A DNA stretch of 15,028 bases from an uncultured Sphingobacteriales bacterium (GCA_937991535.1 CALKHN010000037.1:1-15028); one strand, 5' to 3'. Numbered from the stretch's first letter, positions 1-7,420 are shown. Translations and numbers: made by a program. The notes: generated from the letters alone by a model not told the origin.

Positions 1-1584
1 GCGAATTAATCTTTGCGGATCATGTAGCAGGAGGTCAGGTCTTTTGTAAGGAACAAAACGGCGGGCAAAACCCAAGGTTAATGTATCGGGATTAAAAATG
101 TGTTTTGCCGTTTCTATCAGTTCTGGTTCACCTGAAATAGAGGCCTGCCTTTCAAACCTTTGCCGGACATATCTTACCAATTCATTTCTGGATTGCGTCC
201 GGAATTGCCAGAGTTGTTCGTCTGACAAATGTGACATGTGTTCTTCAATGCCTTCAAGGTTTCCACGCCAGCGGTCCTTTCCACAGGTGTCTGTCCATAA
301 ATCATCCGCATATTTAGAATCCCAGGAAGGCATGTGCACTCCGTTGGTTACATACCCTATGGGCACCTCTGGTGACGGCCATCGCTGAAAGAGATTTTGA
401 AAGAGGCTTCGGCTAACCTTACCATGCAAACGGCTAACGCCATTCACAGCGCCACTGCCACGAATAGCGAGATAAGCCATATTGAAATTGCCTGAAGTAT
501 CATTGGAATTTAACCGGCCTAATGCCATCAAATCATCAAAGCTGATACCTAATTCCTCCCGGGCATATTTTTCAAAAAATTGCCAGATAAGTGAAGGGCT
601 GAATTGGTCAAAACCGGCCGCAACTGCCGTATGGGTAGTAAATAAATTGCCTGCCCTTGTAACCGCTAATGCTTCTTCAAAGGAAGTACCTGTTTTTTTC
701 ATAAAATCACCGGCACGCTCCAATACAACAAAGGCTGCATGGCCTTCATTCATGTGGCAGACTTCGGGTGTAATTTCAAGGGCCTTAAGCAATTTCCATC
801 CACCAATGCCCAATACTATCTCCTGCCTGATGCGCATTTCGGGTCCTCCGCCATACAGTTCACTGGTAATACCTCGGTAAGCGGGCAGGTTGGCTGCATC
901 ATTGCTATCCATCAGATATAGTTTTGTTCTTCCTACCTGAACCTGCCAGGTACGCAGCCACAGTGGATGCCCGGGAAAATCAATTTTAATGCGCAGCCAT
1001 TCTCCATCAGCTAAACGAAGTGGTGTAATAGGTAACTGCCCCGGATCATTATAAGGGAAAAGTGGTTGCTGATTACCATATTGATCTATTTCCTGCCGGA
1101 AATAACCCTTTGAATAAAGCAGCCCTACCGCCGAAACAGGTACGCCAAGGTCGCTGGCAGATTTTAACTGATCACCGGCAACATTTCCCAACCCACCGGA
1201 ATAAATGGGCAAAGCTTCGCTCAGCAGATACTCCATGCTAAAATAAGCAATATGGGTAAGTGGCGATTTCGGGTGGTTTTGTTGAAACCAGGTGGGCAAA
1301 GAGGCCGAAAGTTCCTGTTGCTTCAGCAGTTCCTTTATTTTAATCTTAAAAGTGTGGTCTGCCAACTGTTGTTCAAGCTCAATGCGTGAAATACTTTGTA
1401 GAATTATCCAGGGATTATGTGTGAGTTCCCATAAAGCAGGATTGAGCCGGTTCCATATTTCATCCGCAGCATGGTTCCATGACCATCGTATGTTAAGAGC
1501 AAGCTCTGCAAGAGCGTCAACTCCCCCGATATCATAAGGCAGGAAGCCGTAAATATCATTTGAATTAAGAGTTTGTTTTTTCAT
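1..1584 (-). CDS. glgP: Alpha-glucan (glycogen/maltodextrin) phosphorylase, N-terminal part, cut by the window edge
   Basis: This enzyme phosphorolyses alpha-1,4-glucans to glucose-1-phosphate in the cytoplasm. The frame is open for 528 codons from the ATG at 1584 to the window edge. It starts with a DUF3417-like N-terminal region (residues about 12-110, with the LNIRWSWNHAADEIW block typical of the short bacterial/archaeal phosphorylase group). It continues through GGLGNVAGDQLKSASDLGVP, CHMNEGHAAF (about 276-285) and GFARRFVPYKRPDLLL (about 505-520), all hallmarks of the TIGR02094-type phosphorylases. Full-length relatives are roughly 700-850 residues, so the C-terminal pyridoxal-phosphate lysine region lies outside the window. 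The start is preceded by an A-rich stretch rather than a strong Shine-Dalgarno, as is usual in Bacteroidota. It begins only 48 bases after the small peptide that follows the copper ATPase, so read-through from the copper genes is possible. The family call is secure; a copper-related role is inference. Confidence 0.95.
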   Translation of the reverse strand, partial: MKKQTLNSNDIYGFLPYDIGGVDALAELALNIRWSWNHAADEIWNRLNPALWELTHNPWIILQSISRIELEQQLADHTFKIKIKELLKQQELSASLPTWFQQNHPKSPLTHIAYFSMEYLLSEALPIYSGGLGNVAGDQLKSASDLGVPVSAVGLLYSKGYFRQEIDQYGNQQPLFPYNDPGQLPITPLRLADGEWLRIKIDFPGHPLWLRTWQVQVGRTKLYLMDSNDAANLPAYRGITSELYGGGPEMRIRQEIVLGIGGWKLLKALEITPEVCHMNEGHAAFVVLERAGDFMKKTGTSFEEALAVTRAGNLFTTHTAVAAGFDQFSPSLIWQFFEKYAREELGISFDDLMALGRLNSNDTSGNFNMAYLAIRGSGAVNGVSRLHGKVSRSLFQNLFQRWPSPEVPIGYVTNGVHMPSWDSKYADDLWTDTCGKDRWRGNLEGIEEHMSHLSDEQLWQFRTQSRNELVRYVRQRFERQASISGEPELIETAKHIFNPDTLTLGFARRFVPYKRPDLLLHDPQRLIR

Positions 1585-1632
1585 GCTTTTAATTTTTTAT
1601 TTGTGGTTTTAAAAATAAAACCCGGTTAATTT

Positions 1633-1707
1633 TTAATACCCCACCATTATTACGAAAACCGATAACAGTATGAGCCATGCTTTCGGGATTATGCCTGCCA
1701 TATTCAT
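1633..1707 (-). CDS. 24-residue single-pass membrane peptide, translationally coupled to the copper ATPase
   Basis: A very short frame starts at an ATG that overlaps the stop codon of the copper ATPase in an ATGA junction (1704-1707) and ends at TAA 1633-1635. The product is 24 residues: a short polar start, a lone Pro-Lys (residues 8-9), and a hydrophobic stretch from about 10 to 23 (AWLILLSVFVIMVGY). That is enough for one membrane span. The 4-base stop/start overlap is the classical arrangement for translational coupling and argues for a real gene. By analogy with KdpF (the small hydrophobic subunit of the Kdp P-type ATPase) it might bind or stabilise the ATPase. The analogy is inference, and I recognise no named family. 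It could also be a chance open frame. Confidence 0.5.
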   Translation of the reverse strand: MNMAGIIPKAWLILLSVFVIMVGY

Positions 1708-3854
1708 TTCCTGCCTATTTTATATTTTAGCAATTGAGCATTAATGGCAACAATGATGGTGCTTAAACTCATAAAGACAGCCCCTACTGCGGGGCCCAAT
1801 ACAATTCCTGAAGAATACAATACTCCCGCAGCTAATGGAATGGCTACCACATTATAACCGGTTGCCCAAATTAAATTTTGAATCATTTTCTTGTATGTAG
1901 CTTTTCCGAAGAGGATAAGATTCGCTATATCTTTCGGGTTGCTGTTCACTAAGATGATATCTGCTGTTTCAGCAGCTACGTCTGTTCCGGAACCCACGGC
2001 AATACCCACATCTGCCTGGGCAAGGGCAGGTGCATCATTTACACCATCACCGGTCATGGCAACAAATTCACCTTTATCCTGAAGGTCTTTCACTATTTTC
2101 ACTTTCTGATGAGGCAGTACTTCTGCAAAATATCCATCGAGGCCTAATTCCTTGCTTACTGCTTTAGCCACTTTATCATTATCACCGGTGGCCATTACTA
2201 CTTTGATATTATTTTGTTTAAATACTTTAATGGCTTCCGCACTTTCCGGCCTTATCTCGTCAGCCAAAGCAATATATCCTGCAAGTTGTTTATCAATTAT
2301 AATAAAGACAACGGTTTCTGCTTCGCTGCTATAAGCATCGGATGGAATGGTCATCTTTTTATCTCTCAGATAGCCGGGGCTAACTACTTTTATATCCTTA
2401 CCTTCTACCATGGCCTCTACACCTTTTCCGGTGATGGCATTAAAGTTTTCAAGTTTTGGTATCAATATATTTTTCTCTTTCGCCTTGCGGACAATGCCTA
2501 CTGCGATGGGATGTTCTGAACTTAATTCCAATGCCGCAGACAACCGCAATAATTCGTCCTCAGAAAACTGATTGCTGACCGAAACAATCCGGGTAACACC
2601 GAAATCACCTTTCGTCAGGGTTCCTGTTTTATCAAATAAAAGCGTTGTTATTTTTCGCGATTCTTCAAAAGCAGTACGGTTTCTGATTAAGAGCCCGTTT
2701 TGCGCAGATACCGCTGTAGAAATAGCTACTACCAAAGGAATAGCGAGTCCCAGTGCATGAGGGCAGGCAATAACCATCACGGTTACCATGCGTTCCAGCG
2801 CATATACAAACGGGAAACCCAATATGAGCCAGACTGCCAAGGTGCCAAAGCCTACTATTAAAGCAATATAGGTAAGCCATTTTGCCGCCCTGTCGGAAAG
2901 GTTTTGCATTTTAGATTTGGACTTTTGGGCTTCTTCAACCAAAGTAATTACTTTGTTGAGATAGCTGTCTTTGCCGGTATGTTCTACTTTTATCTTTAAA
3001 GAACCATTACCATTAACAGAGCCGCCTATCACTTTATCTTCTCTCTCTTTTTTTGCCGGTTTTGATTCGCCGGTAAGCATTGATTCATTAAGGTAACTAC
3101 TTCCTTCTGTGATAATGCCATCTGCCGGTACTTTTTCTCCGGGTTTAATCAGGATGACATCATTTATTTCCAGTACTTCCAATTTCACATCCTCCACCTG
3201 GCCATTTGGTTTTATCCGGTGTGCTTCGGCAGGCATCATGCTCACCAGCAGTTGCAGTGCTTTTGATGCCCCTAATACTGATTTCATCTCCAGCCAGTGG
3301 CCCAGCAGCATAATGACAATAAGGGTGGCCAGTTCCCAAAAAAAGTCCACTCCCTGCAATCCGAATACGGTGGCTGCACTATAAAAATAAGCTACTGAAA
3401 TAGCCATGGCAATAAGTGTCATCATGCCCGGCCCTTTTGCTTTTATTTCCTCAACAAACCCTTTCAGGAAAGGCCATCCTCCCCAGAAATATACTATCGA
3501 GGAAAGAATCAACAGAATATATTCGTTACCAGGAAGTAAATAATCATAGCCCAGGAAACTTTGGATCATCGGTGAAAAAACAAGGATTGGAATGGTAATT
3601 ATTAAACTCACCCAGAAACGCTTTCTATAATCTCTAATCATCATCTTATGGTGATCATGACCAGCTACGCCCATGGGTACACTATTATCGTCATGCTTCA
3701 TTTTTGAGTGATTCATTTTGGAATGGTCTATGGCAGAATCACTCCCATGTTTGCTTTTTTCCGCATGATCTTCCTGCAGTTGATTCAAATCTTCTTTACC
3801 TGCTTTGAGGCCTGTAACTTCGTTCGGGTGATGGTGGTGATGATTATTTTCCAT
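1704..3854 (-). CDS. copB: Copper-translocating P-type ATPase, CopB class (CPH motif)
   Basis: This inner-membrane ATP-driven pump exports copper from the cytoplasm. The 716-residue length is normal for CopB-type P1B ATPases. Visible motifs are TGES of the actuator domain (261-264), the transmembrane metal-site motif CPH (364-366), the phosphorylated Asp in DKTGT (D408), SEHP of the nucleotide-binding domain (446-449) and GDGVNDAP (602-609). CPH rather than CPC places it in the P1B-3 (CopB) group, known for Cu(II)/Cu(I) export. The last membrane segment carries the MSLSTIIVAINA block usual for this group. The N-terminus has no CxxC metal-binding domain; instead it is His/Met-rich, with five consecutive His at 5-9 and alternating H-S-K-M repeats at 44-54. 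The first membrane helix starts near residue 80. It follows a secreted protein gene by 58 bases and overlaps a micropeptide gene by 4. Class is certain; the exact ion (Cu(I), Cu(II) or Ag) is not shown by sequence. Confidence 0.96.
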   Translation of the reverse strand: MENNHHHHHPNEVTGLKAGKEDLNQLQEDHAEKSKHGSDSAIDHSKMNHSKMKHDDNSVPMGVAGHDHHKMMIRDYRKRFWVSLIITIPILVFSPMIQSFLGYDYLLPGNEYILLILSSIVYFWGGWPFLKGFVEEIKAKGPGMMTLIAMAISVAYFYSAATVFGLQGVDFFWELATLIVIMLLGHWLEMKSVLGASKALQLLVSMMPAEAHRIKPNGQVEDVKLEVLEINDVILIKPGEKVPADGIITEGSSYLNESMLTGESKPAKKEREDKVIGGSVNGNGSLKIKVEHTGKDSYLNKVITLVEEAQKSKSKMQNLSDRAAKWLTYIALIVGFGTLAVWLILGFPFVYALERMVTVMVIACPHALGLAIPLVVAISTAVSAQNGLLIRNRTAFEESRKITTLLFDKTGTLTKGDFGVTRIVSVSNQFSEDELLRLSAALELSSEHPIAVGIVRKAKEKNILIPKLENFNAITGKGVEAMVEGKDIKVVSPGYLRDKKMTIPSDAYSSEAETVVFIIIDKQLAGYIALADEIRPESAEAIKVFKQNNIKVVMATGDNDKVAKAVSKELGLDGYFAEVLPHQKVKIVKDLQDKGEFVAMTGDGVNDAPALAQADVGIAVGSGTDVAAETADIILVNSNPKDIANLILFGKATYKKMIQNLIWATGYNVVAIPLAAGVLYSSGIVLGPAVGAVFMSLSTIIVAINAQLLKYKIGRK

Positions 3855-3912
3855 TAAATGTGCTTTAGATGGTGGATAATATTGATTTTTATGTACTAAG
3901 TGAAATAGTTTA

Positions 3913-4620
3913 TTAATAGTTCATGACAAAATAAGAGCCATCGCTGTTATTAAGAACTTGTTTATTTAAAAATCCGTTTTTGTTTAGATATTCAGTTATC
4001 TTATACTTAATGGTTTTAAACTTAATGCCTAAAAGATATGCCTGAATGGTTATGGAACTGTTTATAATCATCCCGGTATCATTTTCTGTTTTAGACCTTC
4101 CGTCAATCGTAACCTTGTTTTTTGAACCCAGGAAGTTTAGAACGCCTGATTCAATCGTCATTATTATAGAAATGGTCTGTGCAAATTTTCCCTGGCTTAC
4201 GGCATACAGGTTTTTAAATTCACCCGAGGTTATTTTAATGGAAATCTTCTTTTTGTTCCTGGCGGCAAAGGGAAACACATTTACTAAAACATCCGATTGA
4301 GCCGGTTTGCACACGTAGGTGGTTACATATTTATCCTCAGGTTTTAGCGCTTTATCATACAACTCTACCTCAATTTCAATACTATGGGCGTCTGGCTTTT
4401 TTATAAGCTGACCGACTTTAAAAATCTGTCTGCCCGCTAATTTGCCACCTTTATCAAAGTTTTCACGGATGATTTGCCTTCCTGCTATTTGCTCTATCAG
4501 CATGTCGTTTTGCTGGCTGAAGCCGGGTAAAGCATTAGTAGTAATAACGAGTATGAACAGACAGAGATTCTTCACCAGGCTGGCTGTTATTATACTTTCT
4601 GATGTTCCCTTTCTGATCAT
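3913..4620 (-). CDS. Secreted protein of unknown function (TapB/DUF3108-like pattern)
   Basis: The 235-residue product begins with a basic and then hydrophobic segment (about residues 16-35, ending ALPGFSQQ). This looks like a cleavable signal peptide, so the mature protein is probably periplasmic or surface-exposed. The rest is rich in alternating beta-strand patterns. It contains an E-N-F-D-K-G-G-K-L-A-G-R-Q block near residues 53-65 that resembles the start of Bacteroidota TapB/DUF3108-like beta proteins ('yd.kgk..g'). I do not recognise it with certainty. It has one Cys outside the signal region (in YVCKPAQ) and no metal-binding clusters. It starts 19 bases after the upstream P-loop ATPase and ends 58 bases before the copper ATPase, so it is probably in the same transcript. 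A role in envelope stress or copper handling would be guilt by association only. Confidence 0.75.
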   Translation of the reverse strand: MIRKGTSESIITASLVKNLCLFILVITTNALPGFSQQNDMLIEQIAGRQIIRENFDKGGKLAGRQIFKVGQLIKKPDAHSIEIEVELYDKALKPEDKYVTTYVCKPAQSDVLVNVFPFAARNKKKISIKITSGEFKNLYAVSQGKFAQTISIIMTIESGVLNFLGSKNKVTIDGRSKTENDTGMIINSSITIQAYLLGIKFKTIKYKITEYLNKNGFLNKQVLNNSDGSYFVMNY

Positions 4621-4639
4621 ACAGTTTCTTTTGGTGACT

Positions 4640-5212
4640 TTAAAGATTTTTCAAAACATATTCTACCCGTTCTTCCGGTGCAAGCACCGGTACATGCACA
4701 AGCGGAAAGCCAAGCGATTTATAAGTGTCTATAATTAATTCATGAATTTTTTTCTGCGCTGCTTCATCCTCTGTACGGGCATAATCTTTCACAAATGGCA
4801 GTCGCTCCAGAATGAATACTTTTTTATACTGAAACATCTGCCATACTTCCTTCATGTTCTCATGTTCAGGAAGGTTTAAAAAACGGTAGTAGGCAAGCCC
4901 ATCGGGAATGGCCCTGTCCAGAAAAACCATATCGGTGGGTGGAAGGGATTTTTCTTCTTCTATTTGCATTTTAAGAATACCCAACTGAAATTTTTCCTGA
5001 TTCGTTCTTATTTCCTCTACCGTTTTGCCTTTTATTTGCTGTGTATCTATATAATGCCGTGCATGTTCAATGGTTGTTTTGTAACCCTTTGCCGCCAGCA
5101 GGTTTACTGAAGTTGTTTTACCTGTGCTTGGCCCGCCGGTTAAAACGTACCAGTTCGTTTCTATTCTTTCGCCGGGCGTAAAGGATTTCAAAATTGATTC
5201 TAGTTCTTTCAT
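4640..5212 (-). CDS. P-loop ATPase/kinase-like protein of the AAA_28 type
   Basis: This is a 190-residue cytoplasmic protein with a Walker A loop GGPSTGKTT (26-34), a Walker B-like strand ending in MVFLDR (95-100), and a later FILERLPFVKDYARTED segment. The pattern is that of AAA_28 / NadR-kinase-like small ATPases, which are common in Bacteroidota as stand-alone genes. Length and order fit a complete single-domain protein. The substrate is unknown: relatives include nucleoside or ribosylnicotinamide kinases, so it may phosphorylate a small molecule rather than act as a mechanical ATPase. It lies 58 bases after the type II GAPDH and 19 bases before the secreted protein gene, inside the apparent copper transcription unit. 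There is no membrane segment and no signal peptide. Confidence 0.85.
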   Translation of the reverse strand: MKELESILKSFTPGERIETNWYVLTGGPSTGKTTSVNLLAAKGYKTTIEHARHYIDTQQIKGKTVEEIRTNQEKFQLGILKMQIEEEKSLPPTDMVFLDRAIPDGLAYYRFLNLPEHENMKEVWQMFQYKKVFILERLPFVKDYARTEDEAAQKKIHELIIDTYKSLGFPLVHVPVLAPEERVEYVLKNL

Positions 5213-5270
5213 ATTAGTTATGATTGGAAAAGTTTTCGTTTTTAAAAGGCGACCAAAGAGGCGTTTCTTA

Positions 5271-6302
5271 TCAATAATATTTTTGTTTTATTCCCAGACT
5301 TTGATTTGTCTTTTGAATGGATTGTTCTCCATTTTCTTCAATACCTGTTAATGCTCTTATTGCGTCTATTGTTTCCGGAATAACGATGGCCTGGTTATCT
5401 ACCACATACGCATAAAACAATTCATCATCCTGCACTTTCAGCATATCTTTCCACAGTGCCACTTCATACATATCGCCGTAGGGCCGGCTCAAACTCATCA
5501 TCAGTTCTTTGATGGCATTATTGGCAGGTAGCCCATCTGCATATTCAATCATAGCTATCCGCGATGACTTGTGAAATGCCTCCAGCACTTCATCTTTTGT
5601 TGCTTTTCTGGTTAATTGCACATTCCAGTAATGAAGATGGCTCAGGGTTTCAGGTACTTTTACAGCAGAAGTAATTACATCAAGTGAAGGGTCAACGCTC
5701 TGTGCATCGGGTCCCTGATGGCTGGGAATATCTTTTTCAGGGACCAGGGTATTCATGATACCACCCAGGTGACTCTCCCAGGGGTCTGTGGCCCTGCGCA
5801 GTAAAGTACCTCTTGCTTTTAACAGCAGTCCCGCATTTTTGAGTGCCGTTAGCGTTCGCACAATGGAAGTAGTATTGCAGGAAACCACACGGGTACTGTC
5901 AAGCCCTAAAGCAGTTTTATAATTGTTTTCGGCGCTGAATGAATGGCCCGTCGTTTCGTGTTTTTCGCCTCCCTGAACAATGAACTTTTTACCCTTTTGC
6001 CGGTACTGGGGAATATTCTGCGCTGCAATTTTCTTTGGCGTACAGTCCACGATGACATCAACAACATCCAGCAGGTTCCTTAATGTGCCACGGACAGGAA
6101 TACCGGCTTCCTTCATTTTGTTGGTGAAACCATCATCAAAACCATAAACGGGATAGTGCTTACTGACAGCCATTTTTATGCGCCAGTCACTTACTACATC
6201 GCACACGCCTGATAATTCCATATCATCCTGCAACTGTATTGCATCTGCAACTCGTTTGCCGATAACGCCATAACCGTTAACGGCTACTCTGATTTTTTTC
6301 AT
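5271..6302 (-). CDS. gap: Type II (archaeal-type) glyceraldehyde-3-phosphate dehydrogenase
   Basis: This enzyme oxidises glyceraldehyde-3-phosphate to 1,3-bisphosphoglycerate with NAD(P)+ in the cytoplasm. The 343-residue length matches the archaeal/type II family. Visible features are the nucleotide-binding start VNGYGVIGKRVADA (8-21), the active-site segment SCNTTSIVR with probable catalytic Cys142, HQGPDA (195-200), and a PETLSHLHYWNVQL block (218-230) that aligns with the archaeal active-site His region (H222 or H224). These motifs differ from the bacterial GapA signature (ASCTTNC), so it is not the housekeeping type. The gene starts 14 bases after a SHOCT membrane-protein gene and is followed by the P-loop ATPase gene, in line with copper genes on both sides. 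A second GAPDH supplied with copper resistance could substitute for a copper-damaged GapA; that is inference. The enzyme family call is firm. Confidence 0.94.
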   Translation of the reverse strand: MKKIRVAVNGYGVIGKRVADAIQLQDDMELSGVCDVVSDWRIKMAVSKHYPVYGFDDGFTNKMKEAGIPVRGTLRNLLDVVDVIVDCTPKKIAAQNIPQYRQKGKKFIVQGGEKHETTGHSFSAENNYKTALGLDSTRVVSCNTTSIVRTLTALKNAGLLLKARGTLLRRATDPWESHLGGIMNTLVPEKDIPSHQGPDAQSVDPSLDVITSAVKVPETLSHLHYWNVQLTRKATKDEVLEAFHKSSRIAMIEYADGLPANNAIKELMMSLSRPYGDMYEVALWKDMLKVQDDELFYAYVVDNQAIVIPETIDAIRALTGIEENGEQSIQKTNQSLGIKQKYY

Positions 6303-6316
6303 AATGATCTTTAGTT

Positions 6317-6553
6317 TTAAGATTTAACTGATTTCTGATCATTTTCCAGAATTCTTTTTTGCTCCTGGTATTCCTCCTTATTAATCTGTCCCGAAGCGAA
6401 ACGCTTTTGTAAAATATCAAGCGGCGAATCCTTCTTTTTCTTTTCGCCGGGTAAATCGTAGGGCGTTGCAAAAATCCAGAACAGAAGTGCAAGCCAGATG
6501 AACCACCATATCAGGTGCATTCCCCAAAAGTGATAACCGTCGTAGAAGTGCAT
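6317..6553 (-). CDS. Small membrane protein with C-terminal SHOCT motif (copy 1)
   Basis: The 78-residue product begins with an aromatic and His/Met-rich stretch (MHFYDGYHFWGMH). One Trp-rich membrane helix follows (about 14-31), then a linker TPYDLPGEKKKKDSP, and a C-terminal SHOCT segment (about 44-70, with LDILQKRFASGQINKEEYQEQKR in pieces). SHOCT is a short two-helix motif often found at the ends of small oligomeric membrane proteins; its molecular role is not established. The gene is a clear paralogue of 7208-7420, with the same layout and a shared TP.DLPG linker. It ends 14 bases before the type II GAPDH start, suggesting co-transcription. The N-terminal His/Met residues could bind copper at the periplasmic face, but this is inference. 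A shifted frame over the same DNA has no such pattern and is not real. Confidence 0.85.
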   Translation of the reverse strand: MHFYDGYHFWGMHLIWWFIWLALLFWIFATPYDLPGEKKKKDSPLDILQKRFASGQINKEEYQEQKRILENDQKSVKS

Positions 6554-6608
6554 AACTTTAAGTTTAAGTTGTTAATAAATATTTTTTGATACAACAATTC
6601 TTTTCATT

Positions 6609-6887
6609 TCACTTTGCTTTTAAAGTAGCGTTGTAAATCCCGGCTATGCAGGCGCCTACTAACCAGCCCAATACAAATATTTCTACAATGCCGATGCAGG
6701 CTTCCCCGAAGGGTATTTTCATACGGATAACCGAACTTACATCCAATCCATGCAGCAGGCTGTTAAAAAACTTTACCGTTCCATTTTGACCAACGGTTGC
6801 CATCACTATCATACAACCCGCATAAAGTAAGGCGCAGGTAAGTCCCGTTGCAAAGCCAAATTTTTTTACGTTAATGGTGGTGTGCAT
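6609..6887 (-). CDS. DUF5676 small membrane protein
   Basis: This is a 92-residue protein with two membrane helices (about 8-29 and 66-86). It carries the DUF5676 signature visible as NVKKFGFATG near the start, VGQNGTVKFFNSLLHGLDV in the middle and FVLGWLVGACIAGIYN at the end. The frame is open further upstream (to 6950), but the ATG at 6887 gives a start that matches the family (MHTTINVKKFG). The upstream extension is just the out-of-frame His-rich tail of the preceding gene. The resulting 17-base overlap with that gene (6871-6887) suggests coupled translation. The function is unknown. Members are often found in heavy-metal islands next to SHOCT proteins and metal ATPases, as here. Confidence 0.85.
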   Translation of the reverse strand: MHTTINVKKFGFATGLTCALLYAGCMIVMATVGQNGTVKFFNSLLHGLDVSSVIRMKIPFGEACIGIVEIFVLGWLVGACIAGIYNATLKAK

Positions 6888-7101
6888 GGTTTTCTGTTTT
6901 ATCGTTTTCTGAATTTGTTTGATTTTGCCCATGATGATGCCCGCCATCATAATGCATCGGCATTAAAAGGTGACAGGCAAACATGGTCAGGATAAAGATG
7001 AACAGAGAGGCGCCCGAGCCTAAACCTAATGCAGACGCCAGAAAGATGAGCAGCAGGGGAACAGTGCATCCGATAATCATCCGGATAATATGCTTTTTCA
7101 T
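6871..7101 (-). CDS. Small two-helix membrane protein with His-rich tail (DUF2933-like)
   Basis: The 76-residue product has two hydrophobic segments (about 6-28 and 31-46). A CHLLMPMHYDGGHHH segment (43-57) follows, then a polar tail ending in NHAHHH. The short twin-helix layout followed by a His/Met loop resembles DUF2933-type small membrane proteins of metal-resistance loci, but I cannot make a firm family call. The eight His and two Met of the last 34 residues would suit Cu, Ni or Zn binding; this is inference. The gene overlaps the DUF5676 start by 17 bases and lies 106 bases after a SHOCT gene, so the four micro-membrane genes probably form one transcript. Confidence 0.75.
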   Translation of the reverse strand: MKKHIIRMIIGCTVPLLLIFLASALGLGSGASLFIFILTMFACHLLMPMHYDGGHHHGQNQTNSENDKTENHAHHH

Positions 7102-7207
7102 TATTAAGTTTTTTAAACTATTCAGTTAACATATACATAATTGAACAGCAGTGATAATAATGATGTCGCTTTTGTTTTTGGAAAAGTATCGGACGCCAAA
7201 GTTTACA

Positions 7208-7420
7208 CTAACTTTTATTCAGTATTTCTTTTGTTTCCTCAAACTCTTCTTTCGTTATTTCTCCTTTTGCAAATCTTTTCTTTAGAATATCCAATGGCGT
7301 ATCTCTTTTGTTTCGCTGCCCCGGAAGATCCCACGGGGTAACAAAAACCCAGATGATAAAAATGATCCAGAGAATCCACCATATCCAGTGCATTCCCCAA
7401 AATTCTCCATAATGATGCAT
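7208..7420 (-). CDS. Small membrane protein with C-terminal SHOCT motif (copy 2)
   Basis: This 70-residue paralogue of 6317-6553 has a His/Met/Trp-rich start (MHHYGEFWGMHWIWW), one membrane helix (about 11-29), a TPWDLPGQ linker, and a SHOCT segment (DILKKRFAKGEITKEEFEE, about 43-61). It is shorter at the C-terminus and one residue shorter in the N-terminal loop. The two copies flank the His-tailed and DUF5676 genes, so the block reads SHOCT, His-tail, DUF5676, SHOCT. This suggests either a duplication or a hetero-oligomer. It sits 81 bases after the Met/His-rich secreted protein gene. The function is unknown; the family assignment rests on the visible SHOCT pattern. Confidence 0.85.
   Translation of the reverse strand: MHHYGEFWGMHWIWWILWIIFIIWVFVTPWDLPGQRNKRDTPLDILKKRFAKGEITKEEFEETKEILNKS

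Noticed and set aside
1605..1622. 7-bp stem (GGTTTTA / TAAAACC) as a terminator after the ATPase unit
   Set aside because: The stem is A/T-rich and weak, with an AAAA loop and no clear U-tract; it may be chance in this AT-rich gap.
6277..6492. 71-residue minus-strand frame overlapping the SHOCT and GAPDH genes
   Set aside because: It is a shifted reading of the SHOCT gene, with basic low-complexity content and no family pattern.
6609..6950. Longer version of the DUF5676 protein starting at 6950
   Set aside because: The added 21 residues come from the out-of-frame His-rich tail of the upstream gene; the family start pattern begins at 6887.
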